Both the position numbers and the translations under genes were made by a program. Below, in pieces: positions 1 through 12,539 of a stretch of DNA of 64,000 bases. The notes below the pieces were generated by a model that saw nothing but the letters and a program-made list of their open reading frames with translations, did no database searches and had not been told where the DNA came from. This DNA comes from Diphasiastrum complanatum (Eukaryota > Streptophyta > Lycopodiopsida > Lycopodiales > Lycopodiaceae): positions 43,980,942 to 44,044,941 of the forward strand of contig CM055097.1 of assembly GCA_029204225.1 (NCBI GenBank), in the 5' to 3' direction. Within the stretch, counting starts at the first letter, position 1. Each line of letters opens with the position of its first letter.

Positions 1-1493
1 AAGTATCAAGATTGCTTTGCATGGACTTATCAAGATTTGAAGGATATTCTAACGTCAGCTATTGAACATACCATATCTTTAGTACTCGATGGTTACAAAG
101 TTCTATTGTTGTAATCCTAATGTTGCGGATCTGATAAAGAAAGAGCTTCGGAGACTGCTTGATGCCGATTTCATTTATGAGATCGAGCATACCGAATGGG
201 TTTCACTGATTGTCATTGTTCCTAACAAGAATGGAAAATTGAGAATTTGTGTGAATCTCAAGGCCTTGAACAAAGTGAGACGAAAGGATCACTTTCCGGT
301 ACCTTTTACTGAAAGCATTTTGGATTGCCTTGCTGGAGCGGAAGCTTATAGTTTCCTGGATGTATTTAGTGGTTACAACCTAAGATTGCACCTATAGATC
401 ACCACAAAACAGCTTTTACAACAAAATGGGACACCTATGCTTACAAAGTAGTGTCGTTTGGACTCTGTAATGCACCAAGTTCATTCCAAAGAGTAATGCA
501 ATTTGCTTTTAAAGATTATCTACAGAAATTTCTTGAAATTTACTTGGATGACCTGGGAGTCCATAGTACAGATACAAACCACTTGGATCAATTGGAGATT
601 TTATTTGAGAGATGTCACAAATATCAAATTTTTCTAAATCCAGAAAAATGCCAGATATGGATTTCCCACGGAGTTGTGCTTGGGCATGTGATATCGAGAC
701 ATGGCATCACCAAGAATTATTCTAAAATCAAGGTTATTGTGGAATTGCCACTGCCAACAACAATTCATGGAGTTTATGTGTTTATGGGTCATGCGAACTA
801 CTATCGAATTTTTATTATCTTTTTTGCAGATTTATCACGACCTATATACAAACTAACTATTTTTCTTATTTGGACAGTAGAGGCGTTAGAAGCCTTTGAA
901 AAATTAAAAAAAGCATTAACTTCAGCACCAATACTACGTTCTCCAGATTGGACATTAGAGTTTCATGTTCATACGAATGCCTCGAAATATGCCATTGGAT
1001 CAGTTTTGACGCAGCCAAGTGACTATAAGAAGGACTATCCTATACTATTTGCAAGCAGACAGCTTACAGATCCGGAGAAAAACTAATCAACAACAGAACG
1101 TGAAGCGCCAGCCATGATTTTTTCTATTCGAAAATTTCGTCACTACCTCATGGAAACGCACTTTGCATTTTATACGGATCACCAAGCGTTGCACAAATTA
1201 TGTGACAGACGATTGATGGCATTTCATGTGTTAGCAGTCGAGAAAGCCCGCCACAAGGCATGACATGATCGTCGATTGCACAAAAAGGATCTGAAAGCAA
1301 GAGACCTTGCACTGATGTACAAAACCAAGCTGATCAAGAGAAAATTGAAGTTTACCGTGAAGGCCCGTATAAAGTAAAGGAAATCATGAACTATGGCGCA
1401 GTAATTCTTGAGCACTTGGACGGAAAACGATTTGATACTCCGGTGAATGACAGCCGATTACGCAAGTTTTGGCAGCCTGCTCCGCCAGTTTAG
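1..1493 (+). pseudogene. Ty3/gypsy pol remnant: reverse transcriptase, RNase H, integrase tail
   Basis: From base 89 the reading shows gypsy RT blocks: SLIVIVPNKNGKLRICVN, HFPVPFTESILD and FLDVFSGYN, then a frame break near 396. It resumes at 451 with FGLCNAPSSFQRVM and the catalytic YLDDL (near 541-555), followed by VLGHVISRHGI and RNase H (FHVHTNASKYAIGSVL, near 960-1010; FYTDHQALHKL, near 1170-1200). From about 1270 to the stop at 1491 it reads like the integrase C-terminal tail (RRLHKKDLKARDLALMY, then GPYKVKEI and RKFWQPAPPV). The integrase core between them is missing. Stops at 1084 and 1261 and frame breaks show it is dead. The 5' part lies outside the window. Confidence 0.88.
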
Positions 1494-2310
1494 CAAGTAT
1501 GATCTAAATGATTTTTTTTAATTTTATTTGTCTTTCAAATTTTTGTTTTCACTACTTGATTGTTAATTTTGTTTGGAAAAGACAGCAAAAAAAAAATGAG
1601 AAAAAGACTAATGAGCCAAAGTCAAAAAAGTCATCAACATGGGAAAAGGAAGGACAGTATTTTTGATGAAAAATGACTTATAAAATCAATGTTTCGGTCA
1701 TATGTGGCCTATATAGTATAAGAAACCTTTGCTGAGCTTCCAGACTATACATCCACTTTAGATATATCTATATTGAGTTGGGCAAAGGTTCTTTTCCAAA
1801 CAATACCTTTTTTGAGTTAGACGAATGATCAGCAATATGCCATTTTGGGAACCTTCACCGAGCACCTTACTCTCCTTAGGAACCTTCGTTGACATGCTAA
1901 ATGGTTTTAAAATGTCAGAAGTAGGTTGGCCATAGCTTCAGATCTTGAAAAACTGTATTTATGATGGTACTTGGACGAAGGACCCTCTTAGGCGAAGGTT
2001 CATCCTTCGCCAACCCTGGAAAACGTTCGTCGGATAGGTTCAGAGCCTCAAAAACCTTCGTCGAGATTTTTTATAGCCTATTTTCACAAAAATGTACATG
2101 CCTGCAAAATTTTGTTCAGAACTGACTAGTCAAACTAGTATTCAGTGTAATGGATCCTCCAAATTCACCTATAAGTTGGCTGAATTTGATTCATTCCTCA
2201 CTTGTGCTAGCAAAGCTCTTGCCAATTTTTCCAGTGACCAAAGCCTTCCAAACTTTCTGAACTGTTTTTTGTTATACACTCGCACATATTACTTTTCGTT
2301 TCTGATCATC
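1494..2310 (+). other. Non-coding spacer between gypsy pol and the extra ORF
   Basis: AT-rich, with no supported gene. It carries several copies of a CGAAGGTT/ACCTTCG-like word (for example around 1970-2070). The same word recurs in the untranslated part of the minus-strand gypsy element (33900-34400), which suggests family-specific untranslated sequence. Confidence 0.6.
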
Positions 2311-5173
2311 ATGTCTTCCACAGATACATCCCAATCGTCTCGTTATACTCTCCATCGTTATGTCCCATCTGCAATGGATATCATGATACTTCCTAGCACA
2401 AGCATGGTCACTCAGTGGATGAACCTTGCAGCGCCTCTGCTTACTGCAATGGGTATTCATGAGAGAGCCTTTTCAGGGAGAATTAATATGGATTTTATCA
2501 CTCTTGCCTTCGGTACGTGGAAGGAGGAGAAATCCAAGTTTTACATCACCTTCCAGGGAGCCACACACAAGGTGCGCGTGATTGAGGCCGCCCTTGCTGC
2601 CATAGGCATAGTCTCTAGTACCCAAGCCTCACCAAACCATAAGCAGACCAAACAGGCTATTAAGCCTTACATTGACCTTACAAATGATTTGCATTGGACC
2701 AATGACGGCTACCTCCTAGATGCCATTACTTCACAGATCTTACATAGGATAGTTGAGTTATATGTCATGCTAGCAAAGGCCCCTCTCGAACCATATAATT
2801 GGTTCAAGACTATTTCTGGTGATCTCAAACGAGCCATTAAGAGCAATACCAAGTAGCAGTTTGTTGCTGGCTCCTTGTTATCTCTCCTAGCGGCCTCACA
2901 CCTTGAAAACAAAATCCATGGATTTTGCCTAGATTATGTGCTTTTGGTTTATGAAGAAGCACCGGCTGAGTCATCTCACCAGGCCTCCAGTTCACATAGT
3001 TGACGTAGTCCACATAGCGAGATTGTTATTCCTGACTCGCCTTCCGCATCACGACGTCGTACTAGGCATACATCGTCAATTGCATTTCCACCCCCTGTTG
3101 CTACTCGCACTGAACTTCCTATTTCCCCTGCCTCTGATGCTTTTCTCGCCTCTGCTTCCACTCAAGGACAGTTTGTGACCATTGGGACTACCACTCCCAT
3201 CACAGCTTCCCAGGCTGCCTCACCCCTACACACAAAAGTTGTTTCTCCAAACACATAGTATTTCATGGATATGTTCGATGATTTTGACTCCCTTGGGGCT
3301 TTTGAAGTTTTTGAAATGCCCCAAAGCCCTGCATCCTTTGAACTCTAATCCCCTGGAAGAGGATTCGAACAATTCCATGATACTACTGCTGGTGTTGAGG
3401 ATTCATGCCATCTATCCTAGAAACCTCAAGTTGACGCTGCACCAGCCACACTGCGGGTCGAGCAAGCTATGAAATCACCAAAGCAGTTCGACGCCACAGT
3501 GCTTGAGGGCTATGAAGAGGAGGATCTCTTTGAAGAAGAAGAATTATCGACACCTATTCCACACCAACCAAGGACAGTACCATCGGGTCCTACTGCTACG
3601 ACCTCTACAACAGTAGATGTTGGTGATGCTCTCGGTTTGGTCTCAAGCCTTGCACAAGTGATCCAGTTTATGCTTGATAAGGAAAAAGAACTGGAGCATA
3701 GAATCTCAGATATGGGATTAGAAAATACTCTCATCAGCCAGAAGATTATCCAGTTGGACAGAGAATTGAAGATCGCCAAGCAGCATGAAAAAAAATCTGA
3801 AGTTGAGAAGAAGACGACACAACAACAGGCTGATTGCCTCAAAGAATACGTCAGCTCACTATAGAATGCCCTAACAATCGCACAAGATCAAGTGGACAAG
3901 GCCGTGCAGGATGCAAAGCAACAAGTGCAGCTGCTACAAGGTCAACTGCAGATGGCAGATCAAGATTGCACACGTCTCCAAGGTGAATTGGATGCGACCA
4001 CCCTTGAGCGTGATGCGTATCTCCAAACACAAATACCAAATTATCCAGTAACTCCGATAGAGATCGCGTATTTGCTCAAAAAAGTTGAGACCTACAAAGT
4101 GATGCTTCATGAATTCCAAGGCCACTTTGACAGATTCAAAGGAGCAGCTTCAACTGAGTCGACAAAGGCTAAAGCAACCATCAGTGCCTATGAAAAAGCT
4201 GTCGCTCAAGTGTTGGAAGCTGGACCCCAAATCCCCCGTGCCGATCATGCTGCAATTCTCCCCTACGCACCAAGATGAAGTCCCAATGGATATAGGGCTG
4301 GATTCGGGCATGGACCAAGGTGGAGCTCCAGATATTGAAGCACAATAGCCAGTTCCATAGTCAATGCAACAGGGTCCATCTTCATCAAGGACCACACCAT
4401 TATTCAGAAGGCCAATCAGCGTCGAGGACCAGATTCAGAGCTTTTTAGCGCAACATCCTCATGAGTCCTCGCGTGGTGGTTGGGTCCTTAAGTTTAAGAC
4501 CTCTGAGATAGAGGCCGACAAAGAATTGGATAAAATACCCACATTGGGAGAGCAGCCGGCTTGGAGAGTTACCAATTTTGATAAAACTCTAGAATCTATT
4601 AGCAGTTATGTGGCCATCCCTCGCCAATTGCGGGTAGATCCATATTATGTACCAATGCCGTGAGGAAATAGGTGGAAGGATTTGGGATTGGCCATGGACC
4701 AAATTACGATCCATACGTCAAATTGGCCAATCATCCATCAACCTTTCAGTTGGACAATATTAGTGGATTTCCACTTGGCCTTACAAGCGTACCAACGGGA
4801 GTATATACACTCTCCTCATCCGACAGTGAGACAATCGGTGATTTTTGCGAAAGACTTGACTCTATTGGCATCAGTGGCAAAGAGATGGGATGATCGTCTT
4901 CCTCGTTTGGCATTCGATCCAAATAAGCCAATGGCCTCAGAGAATATCAAGGATCAACTGTCGGTTGCTCGACTATATTTTCGTGCAGCAATGATGAGAG
5001 GCTCCTGGGAATCTTGCTTCACGTCCTGGACAACTTCAAAGTGGATCGTTGGAGCTCATCGTTGTTTTCTGTCGCATAATTTGGATTTTAGCACTGCTCG
5101 ATTCAATTTTATGGAGAAGGTGCAGTATCATTTAATAAAGATTTGCCGCAAAGCCAATAAAAGTCCCCAGTAA
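2311..5173 (+). pseudogene. Extra ORF region downstream of gypsy pol, with coiled-coil segment
   Basis: Successive open segments in compatible or shifted frames (2311-2856, 2857-3470, 3469-3864, 3892-4278, 4364-4663, 4682-5173) read as decayed coding sequence between pol and the 3' LTR. The first begins MSSTDTSQSSRYTLHRYVP. Residues from about 3640 to 4200 are heptad-rich and charged (EKELEHRISDMGLEN, QLDRELKIAKQHEKK, DKAVQDAKQQVQLLQGQL), a likely long coiled coil. Segments before it are Pro/Ser-rich. Extra ORFs between pol and the LTR are known in plant Tat/Athila-type gypsy elements. I do not recognise a specific family, and an envelope function is not supported because no membrane segment or signal peptide is seen. 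Confidence 0.6.
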
Positions 5174-5226
5174 CTGCATCTCGTAGGTGTCGTGGGACCG
5201 CCACTAGTTCTGGTGGGGGATACTTT

Positions 5227-5969
5227 TGGAGAGTTTGCGTATCCCAAGACAACCCTAATCCTAAAAATAAGTGAGAGGGATTTGGCACCTTGTGTGTGTA
5301 AGTCCAACCCAATGATCACATAGTGATTTGATTAATTAGAAAGTCAATAAAAGGACTTTAGGCCTTTTTGCGAGACTTTTAATGTCACAGGGCCTAAATG
5401 TCAAGTTAGTGAATAAAGTTGGGTTTCCCTCCAATTTGGATGGTTCTCACTCTTTTTTAAATTTGAATAGTTAGGGAGGCAGACATGGACCAATAGGATT
5501 CAGAGGCCAGGGTCCTCCTCTCTACTATAAAAAGGGACCAAATCAAGTTCCTACACATGCTCATTTCTTCATTTTAATAAAGCAGATTGGTTCTCTTGTG
5601 AAATGGATTGATGAATGTCCGTGCTCTCTATCACTTTTCCTCCATCTCTCATGCTTTATTTGTGTTTTGCTAATTGTTGGATCTGGTTGTTATTGGGATT
5701 GCATGTTATTATACTTTTTATGAGAGAGAAAGGGAGAGAGAGAAAGAGTAAGCTATCTTCATTGTGGATCTAGTGTTAATGGATGTAGTGTTAATGCTTA
5801 GGGTTAATGGATGTTAGAGTTAGATGTGAATATTTCATTCATGCTGAAATCTGAGCTATACTATCACTCTCATGGGAACAAATCTATGCGTGACAACTAA
5901 CTTCATCTCTTTGATGCTAGATTGATTAGATCTTGGATTGAGTTTAGGCAAGGAAAGAAACTCACTACA
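5227..5969 (+). mobile_element. Gypsy 3' LTR (743 bp)
   Basis: It starts TGGAGAGTTTGCG and ends CTCACTACA. It matches, in inverted orientation, 34692-35207 and, in direct orientation, 52356-52614. It contains a TATA-like ACTATAAAAAGG near 5523 and AATAAAG near 5574. It follows the extra ORF of the plus-strand element, so it is the 3' LTR. No primer-binding site follows it. Confidence 0.8.
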
Positions 5970-6403
5970 AATGCCCTCAATTGAGAAATCATTATCCATT
6001 AGTACCCAGACCCATGTATCGAGCGTACCGCCCCTACCCTCCACAACAACCCATGCCACGACTAGGGGTGTACCAACCATGACCAACTGCACCAAATCAT
6101 TGCCAACCACGTCAACAATTTGTTGTTAACCAACCCGCTCCACAACCAATTGTGCACTTCATTGATCCCAACACCATTGATCCAGCCACTTATTACGTGG
6201 ACGATACTGCTCAACTAGCATACTCCTCTGAGCAAGTTGTATTTTATCTATATGATCCTAATGCTCAAGCAGTTGACTCCAATGCCCAAACCTATGATCC
6301 TAACCAAGCTGTGTTTGCCACGCATAAACTTCCAGCAATACGAGGGTGTTTTATCTGCATAGGTAAACATCCCAGTATTTGTTGCCCAGATAAACATGGC
6401 TGA
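5970..6403 (+). pseudogene. Gag-like fragment with degenerate zinc knuckle
   Basis: Directly after the LTR, open reading gives Pro/Gln-rich text (PPQQPMPRLGVYQP), then repeated DPN.. motifs (IDPNTIDPATYYVDD, DPNAQAVDSNAQTYDPNQ). It ends with CFICIGKHPSICC, which resembles a CCHC zinc knuckle. Probably the end of a gypsy gag joined by deletion. The frame changes near 6130. Confidence 0.4.
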
Positions 6404-7420
6404 CTTTCGCAACACACACTACAACATTATGGAGGATTTTTGACCTTTTTTTTTTTTGTGAAAAAAGATCACAAACCATGAAGTATGCCTTGAAATCAGA
6501 TCCTTGATAATTGTCTGGGTAATCAAGGCTTCTTCATATCATTTCCGCTTTGTTTATAGCACGGACCAAGGGATATACCGAGGTCCCTCGGTATATCCCT
6601 CTAAATAGGTTGTTGGTGGCATGTCTCTTCTGAGGATATACCAAGGGACACCCCTTGGTATATCCCTTAAAAAATGACACCCTATTCAGAGAATTATTTC
6701 GAGAGTTAGAAAATTTTTAAAAAAATTAGGACAGAATGGAGCCTGTTCCATCCTGCCCTAATGTGAAAAATGCAAAAATTATGCTTGGTCAAGGCCAAAT
6801 CTCTATATATAGGATGATTACACATGTGTGGAGCCTGTTCCCATGTGTGAAATAAATGTACTTGTCATGTACCATAATCATATAAGCTGTATATTTGTTT
6901 TAATTCAAGTTCTAGTGGCTAAAAAGGCCAAAATCTAGTTTTCTAGTCATATGACACATAGCATCAATCTATTGATTGCATGAGCCACATCATTAAAATA
7001 GGTGTCACATCCCATGTGTAGAGGACTGCTCACACGTGTGGAAAAGGCTGAAGTAGACGAGTTTGACTTCTAGAAGATTTCTTAGTAGTTCTCCATATAG
7101 TAGGAAAATGGACCAAAAGTGTTCAAAATAAAAAGTTTGATCCAAGTGTCAATTTTGCATGATGATTCATCATATGAAAAAGCATCCTCACACGTGTGAG
7201 ATCTGATGCATGATCAGTGCCACACGAGCTCCAAGAAATGTATATATAGAGGCATATTTGGCCATAATCAATATGAAACACCAATCTTGGTTTTGGAGGC
7301 AATTTCTTGTTAATCTCTCCATTTGTCTTCATTTGTTTTGGATCTTAGATTCAGCCCAATAGCATTGAAATCACCTACAACTGTAATGCCTAAACAGTAT
7401 AGGGCAAAGGTTTATTCCCC
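6404..7420. other. Non-coding stretch with palindromes and CACACGTGTG motifs
   Basis: No supported gene. It holds two tandem palindromes (6570-6665) and several palindromic CACRYGTGTG boxes (near 6821, 7031 and 7190). A TATATATAGAGG box lies near 7240. It may be the remains of an LTR, but paired ends were not found. Confidence 0.5.
6570..6665. repeat. Pair of near-identical palindromes
   Basis: Palindrome 1 is 6570-6599, two 14-bp arms (GGGATATACCGAGG and its complement) with a 2-base loop. Palindrome 2 is 6634-6665, 14-bp arms (GGATATACCAAGGG and its complement) with a 4-base loop. The arms differ at only a few positions. Confidence 0.88.
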
Positions 7421-7423
7421 TGG

Positions 7424-10400
7424 GTGGATGGCACAGAAGAGATGCCTACGACATCAGACAAGGAGCTACACGAGTGGAGAGAGAAGAATGACAAGGCAGT
7501 AGCCTTGCTATCTTCATCCATCAAAGATAGTCTCACACTTGACCTGGAAACACTCTCCAAAGCTAAGAAGATGTGGGATGCACTGATCACAAGATTTCAA
7601 ACGAAATCAAGAAGTCAAATCATGATGCTGGAAGACACAAATCTACAGTGGGATGGAAAAGACCTCACTTCTTTCGTAAGAAAGATGAAGGATCTATTTC
7701 TATCACTAAACAAATCTGGAGCAAAGAATGCAGTGTCAGTTGAGAAGCAGCTCACTTACCTGTTAAGAGCCTTACCCAGATCATTCCAGACAATAAGAAC
7801 CTTGCTCGTGAAAGATTCTACCATGAACCTCGAAAAGGCAATTGTCGAGATTCGAGAGGAAGTCGAGGCCAGAGAACATCTTGATCACAAGGATGGTTCT
7901 GACCAGGCCCTCTACGGCAACAAAGAAAAATCCAAGAAACAATTCAAGCCTAAGAGGGAATCGAATCAGAGGCAAGATCATGATCAGCAAGCATAGGGGA
8001 CCAGCAAAGACAACTTGAAGAGCAAAGAGAGGTCGAAGCAGCAAGGTGGAGAAAAGAAGACTTGCGTGAGATGTAGAAGAGATGGACATACAGTCAATAC
8101 ATGCTTGCTCAATCCCAAGATTGAGTGTATCTACTGCCACAAGAAAGGTCATGCAACCGCGGATTGCCGCCAGAACCCGAGAAACAAATCAATGCAGAAC
8201 AGACAGGAAAACAGCAACAGTTTATCCTATGTCAAGGAGTCTGAGAGCTCAAAAATGGGCGAAGAAAGATCGAACAGAAACTGTTCAACTGCCTACATCT
8301 GTGAAGACGTGTGTGCAGCATCAACATCTGACACACATGAGGTGATCCTAGACTCAGGAGCCACCTCACACTTCATGACATCAAGACGAATAATGTCTGA
8401 TTTTAGAAGTGCAGATCTTTCAAGATTCATAGTTCTTGGAGATGGATCTAAACATCAGGTGAACGGTATTTGTTCACTGTGGCTCAACACCAATGGCAGA
8501 GACAGACGACTCAAACACGTTCTGTTTGTGCCTACACTACAGCAAGACTTGCTTTATGTGGCAAGAATAGCTGATGCAGGGATGCGTGTGACGTTTTCTG
8601 ACGAAGCATGCAATGTGGGTGACGCTAGTACCAGTACTCTGATAGCTCAAGACAGAAGGAAAGGGAATCTATATCATCTGAAGGTACACCTACTTGTAGA
8701 TCAGGTGCATCAGACTCATGATGATACGCCAGACACTCCTGTGGCACAGGAGACTATGCCACATGAACTCAACGGCACTTTATCAAGCAAGCCATCATGG
8801 AGCGATAACAGGGGTCAACATCTCGAATGCAACCAATTCGACCACTTGTGATGCATGTTTGAAGGGTAAGATCTCGCGCACTCCATTCGTTAAAGACACT
8901 TACAAAACGACCAAGATTCTGGAGTTAGTGCATCTGACATCTGTGGGCCTTTCAATGTGATCTCAGTAGGAGGTTCAAAATATTATGTAACCTCCATTGA
9001 TGATTATAGTAAATTTGCTAGAGTGTACTTTATTTAGAATAAATCTGAAACACTTGATAAATTCACAGAATATATGAATTGGACTGAAAGATGTACAAGA
9101 AACAAAGTGAAGCAGATCAAAATGGATCGAGGTGGCGAATACATCTCGAATCGCTTCATTGACTACTGTAATGATCGTGGCATCATCCACAGAAGAAATA
9201 CAGCCTAAACACCGCAACACAATGGTGTTGCAGAATGAAAGAATAGGACCCTGATGGAAGTTGCCAGATGCATGATGGCCTACTCGAAGGCTCCAAGGGT
9301 ACTATGGGCTGAAGCAGTAGCTACAGTCGCATACATCTAGAACAAACATGAAAGTCTAGTCTCCCTCACACAACACCACACGAGTTATGGTAGGATAGAA
9401 AGCCCAACCTGTCTCACGTCAGAATCTTTGGCTGTGCAGCTTATGCACACATTCCTGATAAGTTTCAAAAGAAGCTTGATGAGAAAGCCGAGCAGGAATT
9501 TCTGGTAGGTTATGACAACAATTTGTCATACTACAGAGTCTACATGCCAGACACGAACATTGTGAAAACAGTGAGAGATGTCAGATTTGATGAGAGCAGG
9601 GCAATGGCCAATGACGATCCTGTCAGCTACGAAGTTCTGGAGAGACAGTACTATGACCTACCGCCAGTGATAGAGGGAGCGGAGGACGAACACGAAAATG
9701 AAAATTTTTGAGTCGTTTTCCATTCGAGTGACGAATCAGAAGATGAAAGATTCGAGAGGCAGCCTACTGCTACAGTTTTTGTAAACCAAGATGGTTCCGA
9801 ACCTAGCAGAACAGACAAAGGCAAAGGCATTGATGTCCCAGGAGGATCTCCTAGAAGGTTGACAAGACCACAAAGAGCGCTAGTAAGATACGTGTCGGGT
9901 AGCTCCGCTTCTACATCAGAAGAGTTCTGTGGATTCAGTGGTTAACCACAGACTTTCGAGGAAGCGATTGAATGTCTAGAGAAGGACAAATGGATCCAAG
10001 CCATGAATGAAGAGATGGAGTCGATGAGGAAGAACCAGTATGGACATTGCAGCCATTACCACATAAGCGCAAGACTGTCAAATGCAAATGGGTCTTTAAG
10101 CTCAAGTATGGACCAGATGAAAATGTCTCGAAGTACAAGGCAAGACTGGTAGCAAAGGAATTTTCTCAGAGATACAGTATTGACTACTCTAAAACCTTCT
10201 CTCTTCTCATCAAACATTCGTCCCTACATCTGTTATTTGCATATGCAGCAGCTTATAACCTCAGGATCCACATTGTGGACGAGAAGACAACCTTCTTGCA
10301 TGGCGAGCTAGATGAAGAGGTCTATATGGATCAACCCCCAGGATATCTCTCGAATTCACTTCCTGACTATGCATGCAGAATGCATAGAAGTATCTATGGT

Positions 10401-12504
10401 CCGAAACAGTCAGTCCAACAATGGTACAAGAAGAAAGATCAAGCCCTGAAATCATTAGAAACCTCTGCTGGCTGATTCCAATGTGTATGTCAGAGTTACA
10501 GATGGGCAGATCATCATTGTGGCTGTGTATGTAGACGACACTCTGATACTTCGCAAGAGTGAGTAGCTGATTGCTGAAGTGAAGACAGACATCTCGAAAC
10601 ATTTCAAAATCATGGATTTGGGAGAAGCCAGGTGTTACCTGGGCTTACAAATTGAAAGGGACTACGAGGGAGGTAGGTTATACCTTCACCAGTCCAGATA
10701 CACCCAGAAGATCCTAGAGGATTTTGGGATGTTGAACTGCAAAGGAGCAAATACTCCAATGCTCGTAGGGACGATGCTGAAAAACGATGACTGTCCAGGG
10801 ACTAAGAAAGAGAGAGAACAAATGCAGCTCGCACCTTATAGGAAGCTGATAGGTTTGTTGATGTATCTTGCAGACAACACACGTCCTGACATCGCTTATG
10901 TAGTATTCAGGATGAGCCGACTCTGCACGAATCCAGGCTCGACACATTAGAAGATTACAAAATGAATATTGTAATATCTTCAATTAATGAGGGATTATGG
11001 CTTGTGTTATGGTTTTAGAGTATTGACTACTCTAAAACCTTCTCTCTTCTCATCAAACATTCGTCCCTACATATGTTATTTGCATATGCAGCAGCTTATG
11101 ACCTCAGGATCCACATTGTGGACGAGAAGACAACCTTCTTGCATGGCGAGCTAGATGAAGAGGTCTATATGGATCAACCTCCAGGATATGTCTCGAATTC
11201 ACTTCCTGACTATGCATGCAGAATGCATAGAAGTATCTATGGTCCGAAACAGTCAGTCTGACAATGGTACAAGAAGAAAGATCAAGCCCTGAAATCATTA
11301 GAAGCCTCTGCTGGCTGATTCCAATGTGTATGTCAGAGTTACAGATGGGCAGATCATCATTGTGGCTGTGTATGTAGACGACACTCTGATACTTCGCAAG
11401 AGTGAGTAGCTGATTGCTGAAGTGAAGACAGACATCTCGAAACATTTCAAAATCATGGATTTGGGAGAAGCCAGGTGTTACCTGGGCTTACAAATTGAAA
11501 GGGACTACGAGGGAGGTAGGTTATACCTTCACCAGTCCAGATACACCCAGAAGATCCTAGAGGATTTTGGGATGTTGAACTGCAAAGGAGCAAATACTCC
11601 AATGCTCGTAGGGACGGTGCTGAAAAACGATGACTGTCCAGGGACTAAGAAAGAGAGAGAACAAATGCAGCTCGCACCTTATAGGAAGCTGATAGGTTTG
11701 TTGATGTATCTTGCAGACAACACACGTCCTGACATCGCTTATGTAGTATTCAGGATGAGCCGATTCTGCACGAATCCAGGCTTGACACATTAGAAGATTA
11801 CAAAATGAATATTGTAATATCTTCAATTAATGAGGGATTATGGCTTGTGTTATTGTCGTGATGCAGATTTCAGGATGCTTTCCTATAGTGATGCAAGCTA
11901 GGCATCCCTCAAAGATGATTAAAAAAGCGTCTCAGGAGGATGCACCATCGCGTCAAGAGCAGCAGTTCTCTGGGTCAGCAAGAAGTAGACCATTGTGGCC
12001 CAGTCATCCTGCGAAGCAGAGTACGTTGTAGCAGCAAAGATGGCCAACGAGATAATCTGGCTAAGGTAGTTCTTGGATGAATTGGACAAAACAAGGAACG
12101 AGCCTCTGGTCTTGCAGATGGACAACACCTCTACAATACATCTGACGAAAGATTCTGTGTTCCATTCCAGAACGAAACACATCGTGATCGACTATCACTT
12201 GATCAAGGATCTAATCGAAAAGAAGATGTCGTAGACCACCTTCATCGGAACAAAAGACATGGTTGCTGACATCTTCACCAAAGCCCTGGACAAAGGACTT
12301 TTTGAGAGACAGAGGAGCGGTCTTGGAATCGTAAAGCTATCGTGCTTTGACAGGGAGCTGAAGAAACAAAACGTTTCTGTTTACAAAGCTCTGCTAGCTT
12401 TCAGCCCTCTGTTTGACGAAAGTGTTCGCGAACATGAAAGATTCATGAATATCCTCAAGAGAACACACAAACACGAAAGATTTGCGAACGAGAATCTTTC
12501 GTGA
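7424..12504 (+). pseudogene. 5'-truncated Ty1/copia polyprotein (gag, protease, integrase, RT, RNase H)
   Basis: Gag runs from 7424 (N-terminus missing) to a stop at 7994. Two CCHC knuckles follow (CVRCRRDGHTVNTC and CIYCHKKGHATADC, near 8060-8170), then the protease core DSGATSHF (near 8350). The integrase begins LWHRRLCHMN (near 8722) with CDACLKGK, and the core shows MDRGGEY (near 9122) and an in-frame TGA at 9236 where Arg is expected. RT begins CKWVFKLKYGPDENVSKYKARLVAKEF (near 10062), and AVYVDDTLI (near 10520) carries the catalytic YVDD. RNase H and tail follow (SCEAEYVVAAKMANEIIW, near 12010; MVADIFTKALDKGL, near 12259). Many stops and frame breaks, plus an internal 835-bp duplication, make it non-functional. 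Confidence 0.9.
10176..11853 (+). repeat. 835-bp tandem duplication inside copia RT
   Basis: 10176-11010 is repeated almost perfectly at 11019-11853 (offset 843), with an 8-base filler GGTTTTAG between copies. Both copies include the YVDD motif and the segment ending in the same stop and AT-rich inverted repeat. Only scattered substitutions separate them, so the duplication is younger than the decay of the element. Confidence 0.93.
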
Positions 12505-12539
12505 TCCAGCAGGAGAAAGTCAAACAACGCGACACAAAA

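Noticed and set aside
2311-5173. Envelope-like gene in the gypsy element
   Set aside because: No signal peptide, membrane segment or cleavage-like site is visible. Described only as an extra ORF region.
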